Shown one piece after another: positions 1 to 11,964 of a stretch of 64,000 bases of DNA (the stretch's first letter is position 1; each line of letters begins with the position of its first letter). The notes beneath the pieces are model-generated. The model was not told where the DNA came from and did not search any database. It saw only the letters and a program-made list of their open reading frames with translations. Origin of the DNA: Mytilisepta virgata (taxonomy: Eukaryota; Mollusca; Bivalvia; Mytilida; Mytilidae); NCBI GenBank assembly GCA_028015205.1, contig JAPWFG010000018.1, positions 1,798,001 through 1,862,000 of the forward strand. The letters run 5' to 3'. Position numbers and translations under genes: made by a program.

Positions 1-1690
1 GTATTAAAAAATATTAGTGTACAGTAAGACAAAAATAAAACCAAACAAACAAACAAAAAATACAAATAAACACAGTTTTTTCAAAAAAGAAAACGAACAA
101 TACGAAAACACGAGACACTATCTAAAATACAGTGTCTTAGTTGACACTCGATAGAATATGGTAGGTTTAAACATTGGTTTATATATAAAATCGGCACGAA
201 AAGAAACTATTTTACACCAAGCATTATAGACTATGTTAACCAAAAGCTAACAAAATTCATTAATGTTCATCTTGTTGAAAAAAAAAAAAAAAATACAAGA
301 ACGAACTGAAACACTTGCATCAAACCAGTAGTGACACAAGGTCCTCAAGACTGATAAGTACCGTCAAGCTATCTTTTTTATTTCTTTTTCTTTTATCTTA
401 TTTTACCATATCATTATCATTTCATAATATACTATTCATTAAAAAATAAACAGGGATTAAAATATTTTTACTCTGCTACCTATAGTGATGTATATGTCAG
501 GAGTTTTAAAAAATATGGTTGTATATATGGAAAAGAATGGATACAGCGAAAAAGTCAACGATAAAAAATCCAATCTCTATACTATTTTCAGTTTAAGGTG
601 AATTAAACCCCAGTTGATGTTGCAGGCCATAGGAAAAATTAACCAAGTCAATAAATCAGAGGACACAAAAACAATATGCCATTATTTAGAAAGTACAAAA
701 ATTTAAAGATAAATCGATTGATAAGATGAACGGACACAACAATTTTCAAATTTTTCAAAAAGTGAAAAAACAGTAAAGATAAAATTCATTTTTTTTTATT
801 ATTATCTTGGAAAAGTATCGATAAAAGCATATAAAGGATATAATTATAGTTTCATTTCAATACGGAATGGTTAGTGTTCCGTTTTGAGGAGAGGGCGATG
901 AATGGTCGGCTTCTAATTCGGATTTGTAACATCGCCGTTACTATGTTTCTTTCATTTCTAATAATAAAAAAATACTCTAAAATTATTTAAGATCAGTTTT
1001 AATTCAGACGTTGTTCTGTATATACTTGTGCAACATTTCTAAAATAACACGAAAAACACTGTCACTGGCACGTGTGTCACGTTCACCGGAAGTATGCCAT
1101 TAAAACAAAATGTCAGGAAAAGCTTACAATACCTGAAATAGATGACAAAGAAAAGGCATAGATTAAGGTTATCATCATTATCGGGTTATTTGAAGGACAA
1201 TAAAAGTTAAAATACTTCTATCCAACATTGATTACAATAGAAGATAAACAATTATAGAGAAAATAATCTGATTTTAAAACAAATTTTCATTGGTCAATGT
1301 AGTGAATTCTGGTGGCGTTCAATATTTACATGATCCGCAGAAATAATGCTGTTTTTAAAGGCTAATACTTAAACTTATTTTGTAAAATTCCTCAAAGTTT
1401 TCTGGAAAAAAAAGTAATAAATGTTGTATTTACGGAACTCATCTAAACCAACTCGCTCAAAATATTTACATGAAGTCCGAAGACTTCATTCAGTTTGAGA
1501 GCGAGTAGATATCGTTTATAATGAATTCATTTCCAACTTTTATTATATAATGACCGTGGGATAATAAAAGTCCTTTCTTTAGTAGTTATAAAAGAAGAAT
1601 TTGTCTTCATACGGATTCAAGTCACAAATAACAAGTGATAAACAGAAATGACAGACGTTTCATATACTCGTAATCATGATTATTTCTTTC
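1..1690. other. No gene recognised; AT-rich DNA
   Basis: No open reading frame here resembles a known protein. The stretch is AT-rich. The one structure I noticed is a short imperfect inverted repeat at about 1450-1508, with arms around CTCGCTCAAA and TTTGAGAGCGAG. Upstream exons of the metallophosphoesterase gene that starts at 3351 were looked for here and not found. Confidence 0.5.
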
Positions 1691-1694
1691 CTCA

Positions 1695-2335
1695 CTAACC
1701 ACCTCGGAATTCTCGTAGTAGCGTGTTCGTTTCGAGTGCGGAAAATGGCGGGTTTGATCCCCGGCCGGGTCAAACCAAAGACATTAATATGTACAATACA
1801 TACTCATTGTCAGAAAATATAAAATTTATTTGGGCGAGCTGTAGAAACATGAGAAAAGGCGAGCTTTAGCGAGCCTTTTCCCCATGTTTCACAGCGAGCC
1901 CAAATAAATTTTATACTTTCCGACTATGACTGTATTTTCTTTATCCTGCAATCCCCTTTAGATGCTTAAAATGCCTTAAAATAACGATTGAAGTTGAAAT
2001 CTAACTTCCGTCACATGGTACATTCACTACGCTCCTCGCGCTCTTCATGAAATAAGTACCAGTAGACTTTATTAGTTCATTGACCTAATACACTAAAGTT
2101 TATTCTACCCCTTTTATTAGACCGGAAATGGTTTGATTGCAGGATAAAAATTGGTATTTGCTTCTTTTCCACCAAGCACGCGGCATCTATAAGAGCAACG
2201 ACTGGTGGGCTCAAAGTCAATATATAATGTGTCCGGTGTGGTGATTACTCTTCCATCGTGAACTAACAAGTTACAAATCTGGCTCAGTGTGCCGATCTAG
2301 TACAAAGCATGTTTTGGTCCTGATATGCATGACGT
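1695..2335 (+). repeat. tRNA-derived SINE, interrupted by a later insertion
   Basis: The left end has a box-B-like GGTTTGATCCCCGG preceded by a degenerate tRNA head (GTAGTAGCGTG). The body matches the copies at 5528-5888 and 46655-46990, which lie on the minus strand. About 360 bp of unrelated sequence (1788-2147) splits it just after AAAGACATTAA. The body resumes with AATTGGTATTTGC, a join that is continuous in the 5.5 kb copy. It is a dead repeat, not a tRNA gene. Confidence 0.7.
1788..2147. mobile_element. Insertion with a long foldback and a terminal-inverted-repeat element
   Basis: Two structures sit side by side in the interrupted SINE. Positions 1809-1924 form an imperfect palindrome with arms of about 55 bp meeting near 1865. 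Positions 1941-2147 are bounded by TTATCCTGCAATC and its inverse GATTGCAGGATAA, a 13-bp terminal inverted repeat enclosing about 180 bp without coding potential. Both look like non-autonomous DNA elements. Whether they arrived together or separately cannot be told from this window. Confidence 0.55.
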
Positions 2336-2389
2336 TAAAAAATAATAAATGCATCCATTTATCTTTCTTCACTATCATAATTAAACCAC

Positions 2390-3060
2390 ACGCAACGAAG
2401 CTGCGGAGGGTGTAATGTTTTTAACCCGTCCGTCCGTCAGTCCTATTCTTGTGAGCGCAACTTTTCTGAAACCACACAACAGAATTTCATGAAACTTTGT
2501 AGTTAAGGTATCCGGACCATAAATGACCACGTGATTATTCAAAAGTTCCCGGATGTTCCATACAACGCAATTGAAATGACCTCGGTAAGTATCGGCAAAC
2601 TTCGGAAATGCCAATATAACTAACTTATTTTTACAGACTCTGCATATAAGCAACACAGTGTGTTTCAACTTGAGAAAAATATATATACAAAATTCCAGCT
2701 TTAAATTGTTTGGTTCAGCCATTCACGGTCAAAAAGAGATTAGATTTTCTATCATGATCTATTATGGTCCGGATACCTTAATAAGGACACACTATGTGCA
2801 TATCGACAGGATTTTTGGTTCAATTTTTTTTCTAGGAGTTATGCGACTTTGAACTTAGAATTTTGACCATAATATAGTTTGTGAGCACAACTCCTCTGAA
2901 ACCATACAACAGAATTTAATGAAATTGTGTAGTTAATAAGGACATACTATGTATATGTGCATATCGACAGGAGATTTTGATTCAATTTTTTTTCTTCCAG
3001 TAATGTAGGCTTTTTATTTGACATTTTCCATTAAGTCAAGGGAAAACTTCATTAAATTAA
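2390..3060. repeat. Dispersed repeat in two tandem units
   Basis: Two related units are seen. The first runs from about 2445 and includes GTGAGCGCAACTTTTCTGAA; the second runs from about 2880 and includes GTGAGCACAACTCCTCTGAA. Each continues into the same ACAACAGAATTT... and ATATCGACAGG... segments. The first unit is split by a MITE. No protein is encoded. Confidence 0.6.
2503..2781. mobile_element. MITE with TTAA target-site duplication (piggyBac-type ends)
   Basis: A 271-bp element (2507-2777) begins GGTATCCGGACCATAA and ends TTATGGTCCGGATACC, an inverted repeat of about 16 bp. It is flanked on both sides by TTAA (2503-2506 and 2778-2781). TTAA duplication is the hallmark of piggyBac-superfamily transposition. 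The second unit of the host repeat, near 2940, has a single TTAA at the same place and acts as an empty-site control. There is no transposase, so it is non-autonomous. Confidence 0.75.
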
Positions 3061-3350
3061 AACACAAAATAGGAGTTGAAGCTATATGTTTAGCATTGAT
3101 TAGCAGTTGACCATTGAAAGATACTTATCTTAACAAAGTACTTTTCAAATTTTAATAAGATATATTTAGCCCATCGAAGTCGACACGTTTTTTAATTTAC
3201 CCGAAAATTACGAATTTTGTGATTTTTCGTGCATATTTGATTGTTTTATGGACAAGGCAACTTAACTCATGAACAACATTAAAGGTAAGTATAAACGATT
3301 TTTTGTAACCCAAAATAATATTTTATTATTCTCCATTATTTCTATTTCAG

Positions 3351-6300
3351 GTACACTCCCTCATAAATGTAAAATTGTTATAGCAGGCAACCAGGATTTA
3401 ACATTGGACAATTCTATGTGGAATGATGAGAAAAGGATGCAAGAATCTTTCAATTTAACAAAACAGTCGTTTCAAGAAAGTTTAGAAAGTGATAACGTAT
3501 CGTCCGTCAAAGACCTTCTTACAAACTGTATATATTTGGAAGACTCTTTGATAAATTTGTGTGGATTAAATGTCTATGGATCCCCTTGGTAAGTAATCAG
3601 AGTTATATTATAATTCGCGGAGCTCAAGCGAATATATATTATTTACCAAATAAAACTCAACACATAAATATGGGAACTGTGCCTACTCGTGTAGCAGCTT
3701 TTTTATTTTAATACGTTTGAAATAAATATATTTTCTACAGAGAAATGTCTTGTAATTATACTCTTATCCATCCAACAGTCCAATCATACATTAAAAACCT
3801 ACAAAATAGAAAACTTCACATTAATTCTATACATATATATTTCAGTATTGGGTGGGTGTGTGGGAAATTAAACACATAAAGGTCATTACAAACTTCTGCT
3901 TCATATAGAATAATAGGTATTTTCGTTTTTGATACTGACTATATCATGTGGAATATCTAGACGAGCACGAAGGATGAGTTTAGATATTCAACATGGTATA
4001 GTCATTATCAAAAACGAAACTATCTATTATTCTGTTTATAGGTAATTCTTTTTTTTCTGAAAAATATCATTTTTTCAGCCAAGTTTAATGTGCACTATTT
4101 TTCATAGCGGAAGAAGTTTGTAATGCGGTTGACCCATTGGTGCATAACATCATTTTGAAACACATTCTTGACAGTGAATGGGAAAGGCAAATATTGACTA
4201 TTTGCATGAATTGATGACTTGTCATCGATAATTTCAGTAATTCATTTTCATTGGACGATCAGATAAGTAGATCCTTCCGCATTACGTCAATCAATGTATT
4301 GCCTAATATTTTCAGTGATACAGCCTGTATGAGATACTCGAAAATATTAGGCAAAAAGATCAAAGGAAATATGTATGAATTGCCGATAAACAAGCTCATA
4401 GGCAACTTCGATTAAACTTCAACGTCATAACCGCCTCGATACTATTAGCGCACGTACTCCACGGACTACATGTACTTCATCTACCATAAAAACCGCATTG
4501 CGTACAATTCCATCCAGTCGTATTTTACATAAACACTGACCACGTGCTTACAGTAAACAATCACACGTGTTCATGATACCCATAAACATGTAACATCTTG
4601 TATGTGTTCCTGTACCTTTAATAAATTTATATATTTGTACATTGTAAAGAGATATTGTTTTAATACGCCGATGATGCAATCCTTATACACCATACACGAC
4701 TAGTGAATGAAGCTTTGTCACACTTTGTCATATGGAAAGTGGGTCTAAGGTCTTCAAGGTTGGCCAAATAGCTAACATTACAAGCACGTTTCAGACGACC
4801 GTTTGCGTCTTCCTTATGGTACTTCTTGCTTACGATAATCTCCTAATATAGCCACAATAAAACTGTCTGAGAAGTCGAAGCACAAATGCTAGTTATTTTT
4901 ATTTTGTATACCGTTTAGGCCAAAATAAATATGTATGGTTCCGGTTACCCTACATACCCTATTTTTTTGCATATACATGTATCCTTTTTTTTTACATTTA
5001 TCATTTATCAAGCACTGTTAGAGTCAGAATGTTTCTACCATAGACTCTATGTAAAAGAACTTGTAAAATAAAAAAAAAATCACTACCTAGCTATATATTT
5101 TCAATCTTGATGTAGGGAACTGCACTTATTTTTTTACTTGGCCTTTGAAATAGCCAAAGCATTTTAAAAAAGATCAATATATTTGACTTACTATAGGATT
5201 CCTCAATATGGTAACTCAGCCTTCAATTTAAGTAGAGGTAATGGGCTTCTACAGAAATGGGACAAGATTCCTGCAAATACTGACGTCCTATTAACTCATG
5301 GTCCGCCGTTAGGTAAGACAACATACAGGTATGGAAATATAAGAATATGGAGTATACAGCTATAAGACGAACATCCTGTTAGAGGAGAAAAAAATGATAA
5401 ACGGACAGAATGCCCTTCGAATTTGTTAATGAATAAAATATAAAAATGTTCTGTGAGGCATATTAGCTTTAATAGTTTTAAATGTATATAACCGACAATA
5501 CAATGTTTATGAGTAAATCAATTTATGATGGATGGATGAATTGTTGTTTAACGTCCACTGTCAGCCAGGTGCATATCAGGACAAGAACATGTTGATATGA
5601 TAACGAATATGATCCCTGCTTTGTACTAGACCGACACGCTGAGCCGGATTTTTAATGTGTAAGCTCACGAGGTAACTGTCCGCAGGAAGACATATCACCC
5701 CAATCGGACACATTATACTGACTCCGAGCCGACCAGCAGATCTTTGCTCTTACTCCGAGATGCCGTGTGCCTGGCGGAGAAGCAGCAAATACCAATTTTA
5801 ATGTCTTTGGTTTGATCCGGCCGGGGATCGAACCTGCGACCTACTGCACTCGAGGCGAGCACGCTACCACGAGACCACCGAGGGTAAATCAATTTAAAAT
5901 AGATACATACAGTATGTTTATATAAAAGAAACATGTATATTTGTCATCTTTGAAATTACTGGTATTTTGCGGCTAACTTTGTCATTTTACATAGCTGTCT
6001 CAGTTCCGACATTTTCAAAGGTTCGGATTACTGTTGATTATACCTGCAAAGCAAAGATTAAAGACTAATAAATTTCCTATTTGTAAAATATTTTATTATA
6101 CAAATTACGTTTTTCCTTTTAATTTATAGGTTATGGCGACTTGACGATATCTAAAACTAGAGTTGGTTGTTTGGAGCTGCTAAATACTGTACAAAAACGT
6201 GTAAAGCCAAAATATCACGTCTTTGGTCATGTCCATGAAGGTAGGTTATACACGATATTTCATTCAATATTCATGCTGGTTTACTGTAAATCCCCGAGGA

Positions 6301-7287
6301 TATGATACATTTCGCCAGGAATGATACATCTGGCTTCTTTGCCTTATCAAACTTTCAAACAGTTTAAAGAATTTATTTATACAACTGAGTCTGCACCGCT
6401 GCTGGTGGACTCCAAGTCCCCGAGGGTATTCCCAGCTCGAAATTGATACTAAAAATTCACTGTTACAAAAATGTAAAATGTGGCAAAGCTCGCTCCTTAT
6501 ATTGTTTGACAAAATGTGCACATCTTGTGCATCAAAATTGGTATCAAAGAATTCATTCAGTACACTGCATCAGATTATGCTAAAAGCATTTATAAAGAAT
6601 TTGTGCAAGACAAAATACAATGTAAGATATAAGTTATAGAGAATATTTTCTTTCATAGAACAAAAATAAATTTAAATTTTCTGTTGCATTTAGAAGGAAA
6701 TTGACACATTCTATTATCAAAACTATGTCATGTATGTTGCTCTTGGAAAATTGTTTGGTTGGTGTTTTACGCCGTTTTCAGCACATTTGGCTTTTTTCGC
6801 GGCGGCCAGTTTTTATTGGTGGAGGAAGCCGGAGTACCTGGAGAGAACCACCGACCTTCGGTAGGAAAATGGCAATCTTTGTCAATTAAGATCGGAGTCA
6901 AACACACCCCGCCACAGGTGAGATTTGAACTCGCAACCTCAGTGTTGACAGGGTAGTGATCATTAGTAGTCATGACGAACTACATAGACCACTCGGACAC
7001 CGAGGACACTGGAAAATTGTAACACGTCATATTTTCTTACATAGTTTTTATCAACATATGTACTAAATTCTTCAACATTTTCAATTAGATCTTTTTGGTT
7101 TATTTCAGGATATGGGATTATTTCCGATGGTTTTACAACTTTCATCAACAGTTCAACGTGTACATTCAGTTACACGCCATCAAATACACCGGTTGTGTTT
7201 GATTTGGCCATTCCTAGAGGCCATAACAAAGGCGAATTGTTGGGACTGTCCACGAAAAATACTACAAACTGCAATGAAAACGGCTGA
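3351..7287 (+). CDS. MPPED1/MPPED2-like metallophosphoesterase, 3' four exons
   Basis: Exons at 3351-3588, 5197-5312, 6130-6240 and 7109-7287 join in frame with GT-AG introns; the stop is at 7285-7287. The product matches the C-terminal two thirds of the MPPED (UPF0046) family, which hydrolyse phosphodiesters at a two-metal site. Visible landmarks are LPHKCKIVIAGNQDLTLD, a short YGSPW segment, LLTHGPPLG (metal-ligand His), RVGCLELLNTVQKRV, FGHVHEGYG (GHxH metal motif) and an end like other members (STCTFSYTP, VVFDLAIPRG). The 5' exons with the first GDxH and GDxxD motifs are not in the window. Oddity: the usual GNHE motif reads GNQD, so the catalytic His is Gln. The GHxH motif keeps the His that vertebrate MPPED2 is known to have replaced by Gly. 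The family call is firm; which MPPED orthologue is not. Confidence 0.88.
3907..4032. repeat. Foldback element in MPPED intron
   Basis: Arms at 3907-3962 and 3978-4032 are near-perfect inverse copies (AGAATAATAGGTATTTTCG... against ...CGAAACTATCTATTATTCT), separated by about 15 bp. It could form a 55-bp hairpin. It is a MITE-like foldback with no coding sequence. Confidence 0.7.
5528..5888 (-). repeat. tRNA-derived SINE (full copy)
   Basis: Read on the minus strand from 5888 it starts CTCGGTGGTCTCGTGGTAGC (A-box region) followed by GGTTCGATCCCCGG (B box). It then continues through about 290 bp of body to TTAAACAACAATTC at 5528. It lies in the intron between the second and third MPPED exons of this window and is the best full copy here for comparing the other fragments. 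Confidence 0.75.
6761..7005 (-). repeat. tRNA-derived SINE, second family
   Basis: On the minus strand it begins GGTGTCCGAGTGGTCTATGT and has a B box GGTTGCGAGTTCAAATCTC. A conserved central part follows (ACCGAAGGTCGGTGGTTCTC, then CTCCGGCTTCCTCCACCA) before the tail. The same family recurs at 52560-52810. It sits in the last MPPED intron, about 100 bp before the final exon. Confidence 0.75.
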
Positions 7288-7926
7288 TTTAGTGTCATTT
7301 GATATATTATGTAACTGTAATTATCTCTGAATCATACACCAAGTTGATGTCATACTTTTATTACGAACAACAATGAATAAGATGTATGTAGAGCACCCAA
7401 ATGAACAAAAGACAGCAATATTTACTTGTGAGCCAAAATTCTGCAATATTGGTGGAATGATTTTATTGATTCCAGAAAGTTGATCTAATCTTGAAAAATA
7501 TTGTAACTGTACGTAACTATGTTTTCTGTGCTAAATTGATGGAATGATTTATTTATTTATTAGTCCAAACTGAGTGAGAGAGAGAAAGTGATAAATGATC
7601 GAGTGAGTTAGCTACTTTTTGAATTATTGACTACATTGGTAAATATACTTGACCAATGCCACTGTCATGACTGTAAGCAGACAAACTCAATGTTCGTTTT
7701 TTTTTCTAATGATGTTTTAAACTAAAAAGATTTTTATTCATTAATTAGTTTTTCTCAACTATTGTAAGATATTTTTTCGATATTGAAAGCTGTTTGTTGA
7801 TAACAGTTTTATTATAAATGCTTGAATTGCAGAATTGAAGTAAACTGTGCTTTTTAAATTGTATTATAAGAATTTTGACTATTTAATTATGCTTTAGTAA
7901 ACAAAAAAGAAATTGTATCTTTTTTA

Positions 7927-7932
7927 AATAAA
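7927..7932 (+). terminator. Candidate poly(A) signal of the MPPED-like gene
   Basis: AATAAA about 640 bp after the stop codon is the nearest clear canonical hexamer on the plus strand. Assigning it to this gene is inference. Confidence 0.4.
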
Positions 7933-8564
<632 letters not shown>

Positions 8565-8849
8565 GTCAGAAACAATCCGCTCGGATTACATTTTTCGCCC
8601 CCTTCCCCTTAATTAAAAAATATGTTGTTTCAGTGGGAACATGTATAACATGTACATTTTTCATTTAAGCATTATGTATGCAGCCATGTGTAATTTAAAT
8701 TTGTAACTTGATAATTAGAATAGGCAGAATTTGGGCCAGCCTCCATTTTTAAGTCCAGTCCGTGTCCTGTTTCAAGGTTTTGGCGTAAGATTTGTATATT
8801 CGTCTGACAAATAATAAGGGTATTGATGAGGTTTATAGAAAAGTGAATA

Positions 8850-10643
8850 ATGACCTTAACAACAAAGAATAGAGAATGTAAAGATGTATACAGAATAATT
8901 CAAAAATGGATAAATTATAGGCCTGTAACATTGTTATCATGCTTAGGGAAAATTTTCACTTCCATTTTAAACTTTAGATTGAATAATTTCATTAACGAGA
9001 ATTTTCTTTTAAATGAGAATCAAGCTGGATTTAGAAGTGGATATTCTACTAATGATCATATTTTCTCATTATATGCCTTATTCGAGTTATTATATGTTAA
9101 AAAGAAAAAACTCCACTGCGCCTTTATCGATTTTGAAAAAGCCTTTGATTTCGTTCACAGAAATTCATTATTTTTTAAACTATTTACAAACAATATAACG
9201 GGGAAATTTCTCCGGATCATACAAAATATGTATGACGAAGTCAAATCTTGCATCAGACATAATAATAATTCCTCGGAATTCTTTAAATGTGAAATGGGAG
9301 TCAGACAGGGAGAGAATTTATCACCTGTGTTATTTTCATTATACTTAAATGATCTCCAAACATATTTGGAAGAACATAACCTTACTGGACTTGAATCAAT
9401 TATTCGTGTTACGGAATCTGAATTGATGATTTATATCAAAATATTATTGTTTTTATACGCAGATGATACAATTTTATTATCTGAGACAAGCAAGTGCTTG
9501 CAACAGATGTTGAACACTTTTGCAACATATTGCGATCAATGGAAGCTCAAAATAAACGTTGACAAGACAAAAATTCTTATTTTTTCTAAAGGTAGAATTC
9601 CGAGGAATGAAAAATTTTATTTGAATAATAAAGAAATTGAAATTGTTAAAGATTACAAGTATCTAGGCGTATTTTTTGCTAGAAGCGGAGGTTTTTTCTC
9701 AACTAGAAAATATTTGAAACAACAAGCAACTAAGGCAATGTTTAGTCTCTTACAGAAATGTCGCAGACATAACTTGTCAATTGAATGTCAATTAGATATG
9801 TTTGACAAAGCCATTTTGCCAATTCTACTGTATGGGTCAGAAATATGGGGTTTCGAAAAACTTGATATTTTAGAAGGAGTTCATCTACGATTTTGCAAGA
9901 TTATTTTGAATTTAAAACAAACGACACCAAATAATATAGTGTATGGTGAACTTGGGAGATTTCCTATCTCATTATCAATTAAAGTGAGAATGATAAAATT
10001 TTGGTGTCGAATCGTAAATGGAGAGAAGGAAAAGTTCTCTTCAATTTTATATAAATTACTCTTTGTTAATTATAATAATTATGGCTTTGAGAGTAAATGG
10101 CTAACATTCATTAAAGGTATTCTTGATAATTGTGGATTATCAAATGTATGGATGTCTCAAGACTTTTATCCTACTGAATGGATTGTAAACTGTGTTGATT
10201 TAAAATTGAAGGATCAGTATAAACAAGAATGGTTCTCAGATATTTTCAATTCTTCAAAGACAATATGCTATAGGATGTTCAAAACAGATTTTTGTATGGA
10301 AAAATATCTTACAGTTTTACCATCATATTTATTATTTTCTTTGTGCAAATTTAGATGTGGTAGCCATCGTTTACCCATAGAAACGGGGAGATGGAACAAT
10401 ACTCCTAGAAACGAGAGATTGTGTCCCAATTGTGACTCACGCGAAATTGGCGATGAGTATCATTATATTTTTACATGTAAAGCTTTTAAGGTGGAACGTA
10501 AGAAATTTCTGCCGGATTATTGTCAACAAAATTATAACTCTATAAAATTTCATAAGTTGTTCAATTCATCTGATCTTACGGTATTAGAAAATTTAGCAAA
10601 ATTTATTAAAATTGTTTTATCAAAGGTCGCCCCTCCTGGTTAG
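8850..10643 (+). CDS. LINE ORF2 fragment: reverse transcriptase, 597 codons intact
   Basis: This is the reverse transcriptase of a non-LTR retrotransposon. Landmarks are NYRPVTLLS (residues 22-30), AFIDFEKAFD (91-100), MGVRQGENLSPVLF (149-162), the catalytic FLYADD (201-206), and KINVDKTKILIFSKG followed by DYKYLGV. A C-terminal zinc-knuckle-like CPNC...H...C (Cys 525, 528 and 543, His 538) is typical of many Jockey/CR1/L2-group elements. No endonuclease domain precedes it: the element enters directly at the start of the RT, the usual 5' truncation of target-primed insertion. About the first 20 residues of the reading frame look like flanking or rearranged sequence. No stop or frameshift interrupts the RT, so the insertion looks young. 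The clade is not resolved. Confidence 0.9.
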   Translation: MTLTTKNRECKDVYRIIQKWINYRPVTLLSCLGKIFTSILNFRLNNFINENFLLNENQAGFRSGYSTNDHIFSLYALFELLYVKKKKLHCAFIDFEKAFDFVHRNSLFFKLFTNNITGKFLRIIQNMYDEVKSCIRHNNNSSEFFKCEMGVRQGENLSPVLFSLYLNDLQTYLEEHNLTGLESIIRVTESELMIYIKILLFLYADDTILLSETSKCLQQMLNTFATYCDQWKLKINVDKTKILIFSKGRIPRNEKFYLNNKEIEIVKDYKYLGVFFARSGGFFSTRKYLKQQATKAMFSLLQKCRRHNLSIECQLDMFDKAILPILLYGSEIWGFEKLDILEGVHLRFCKIILNLKQTTPNNIVYGELGRFPISLSIKVRMIKFWCRIVNGEKEKFSSILYKLLFVNYNNYGFESKWLTFIKGILDNCGLSNVWMSQDFYPTEWIVNCVDLKLKDQYKQEWFSDIFNSSKTICYRMFKTDFCMEKYLTVLPSYLLFSLCKFRCGSHRLPIETGRWNNTPRNERLCPNCDSREIGDEYHYIFTCKAFKVERKKFLPDYCQQNYNSIKFHKLFNSSDLTVLENLAKFIKIVLSKVAPPG

Positions 10644-10782
10644 ATTGTGTATTAGACTGTGTATTGATTTGTCACATTATTGTTTACGCAAGCACTGTAT
10701 ATTTTGTATTTATGTTGTATGTAATTTCTCTATAACATGTATGTTTATGAGAATAAAGTATTCGTATTAGTATTCGTATTCG
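8850..10782 (+). mobile_element. 5'-truncated non-LTR retrotransposon with repeat tail
   Basis: The element covers the RT reading frame plus a short 3' UTR. The UTR ends AGAATAAAG followed by irregular repeats of TATTCG/TATTAG to about 10782. A short tandem 3' tail rather than poly(A) is typical of several LINE clades. Target-site duplications were not established. Confidence 0.75.
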
Positions 10783-10964
10783 ATAAATTATTTGCAGAAA
10801 AAACACTGATTAAAGAAAATAACAGCTGTTCAGAATAAAGAATAATCTGTTATCCATTATTTATTGACTTAATTAAATTAAACAACCTTTTTCAAAAGGC
10901 ATGCATTGTCACTTGTACCTTATTTCTAATTTTAGGTCAGACCAAATTGATCTTTAGTTCTTTG

Positions 10965-11735
10965 GATTTCGCCGCTCCGACTATGCAAATTTAAATAAAA
11001 ACATTTTTTGCCGCATCATTTTGCAAAAATCCTGAAAATTTGTCCAAAATTCTTCATTTTTCAATAAATTAAAAATTAAATTGTCCCCCCGATCCTAAAA
11101 TTTTGTAAAAATTGGAATTTTTTTCCATTTTTCTTTTGCCATAATTTAGTTATAAATTGTATACCGCGCGTAAATTTGAGTCCTTCAAGTAAAAAAAATT
11201 AAAATTAAAATTTCGCGCGCTCGCACCTAATTTTGCCATGCAAACAACCAAAAACTAAAAATCGGTTTCTTAGTTTTTACAAGATTTAACAATACAAGTA
11301 ATTTCAAAAGGAATACAGAAAATGGGTCCAAAATCTGAGACCCTATCCAGACATCTGGTTCTTTGGAAACGGAAGTTGTTCGTGCTCCTACCGATGACGT
11401 ACCTCGTGTGATTTGTTTGGAAAAGTTGTTTCCCCTTACAAACAAAATACAGCAGCAGACGCTAAAAGTCAAAATGAATTATAGTATATGATTGCAAAAT
11501 TCCAATGATGTAGAGAATGTTAAAATATAAATCGTGTAAGTGTATGAATGGCGCAAAAAAACCTTATACTAAAATGTTAACATGCCATCGTCCGTCTAAC
11601 GGTCTATTAAACTACTCTGTAGTCAGTAGTGTCTTCTCATCATTTTCATTTTTTGACGTCACCCGTTCAACGTCGTTTGATATGCATTTATAGTACACGT
11701 CTATTTCTGGGAGCAACCATTAGATTCATATTGGG
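10965..11735. other. Upstream block shared by paralogues A and B
   Basis: This block is alignable by eye with about 28520-29265, upstream of gene B. The best-conserved part is GAAGTTGTTCGTGCTCCTAC..., then GATTTGTTTGGAA, ACAAACAAAATACAGCAGCA and AATATAAATCGTGTAAGT. It may hold the promoter and 5' UTR of the gene pair, but its left part is itself a dispersed repeat (CGCGCTCGCACCTA). No start codon fitting the signal-peptide exon was found in it. Confidence 0.45.
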
Positions 11736-11751
11736 GGGGGGGGGGGGGGGG
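11733..11751. repeat. Poly-G tract
   Basis: A run of about 19 G inside a repeat beginning GGGAGCAACCAT. A related repeat at 29256 also has a G-rich run, so the homopolymer is part of that family. Confidence 0.85.
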
Positions 11752-11964
11752 TGAAATGTTTCATCCTGCTTATTTTATTCGCCGATATGGGTAATATAGT
11801 AGTTTTACACCGGATTTATGTATGACCACTCAAGATTCAACTTTAGTTAGTAGTTAAATTAGTTTGATCAGCTATGTTATGTACATGTTATACTTATTAA
11901 ATCAAAGTGAACTAGAAATTGTGTCTGTAATACACGGATTCCGCGACCTAAAATCCATATAACC

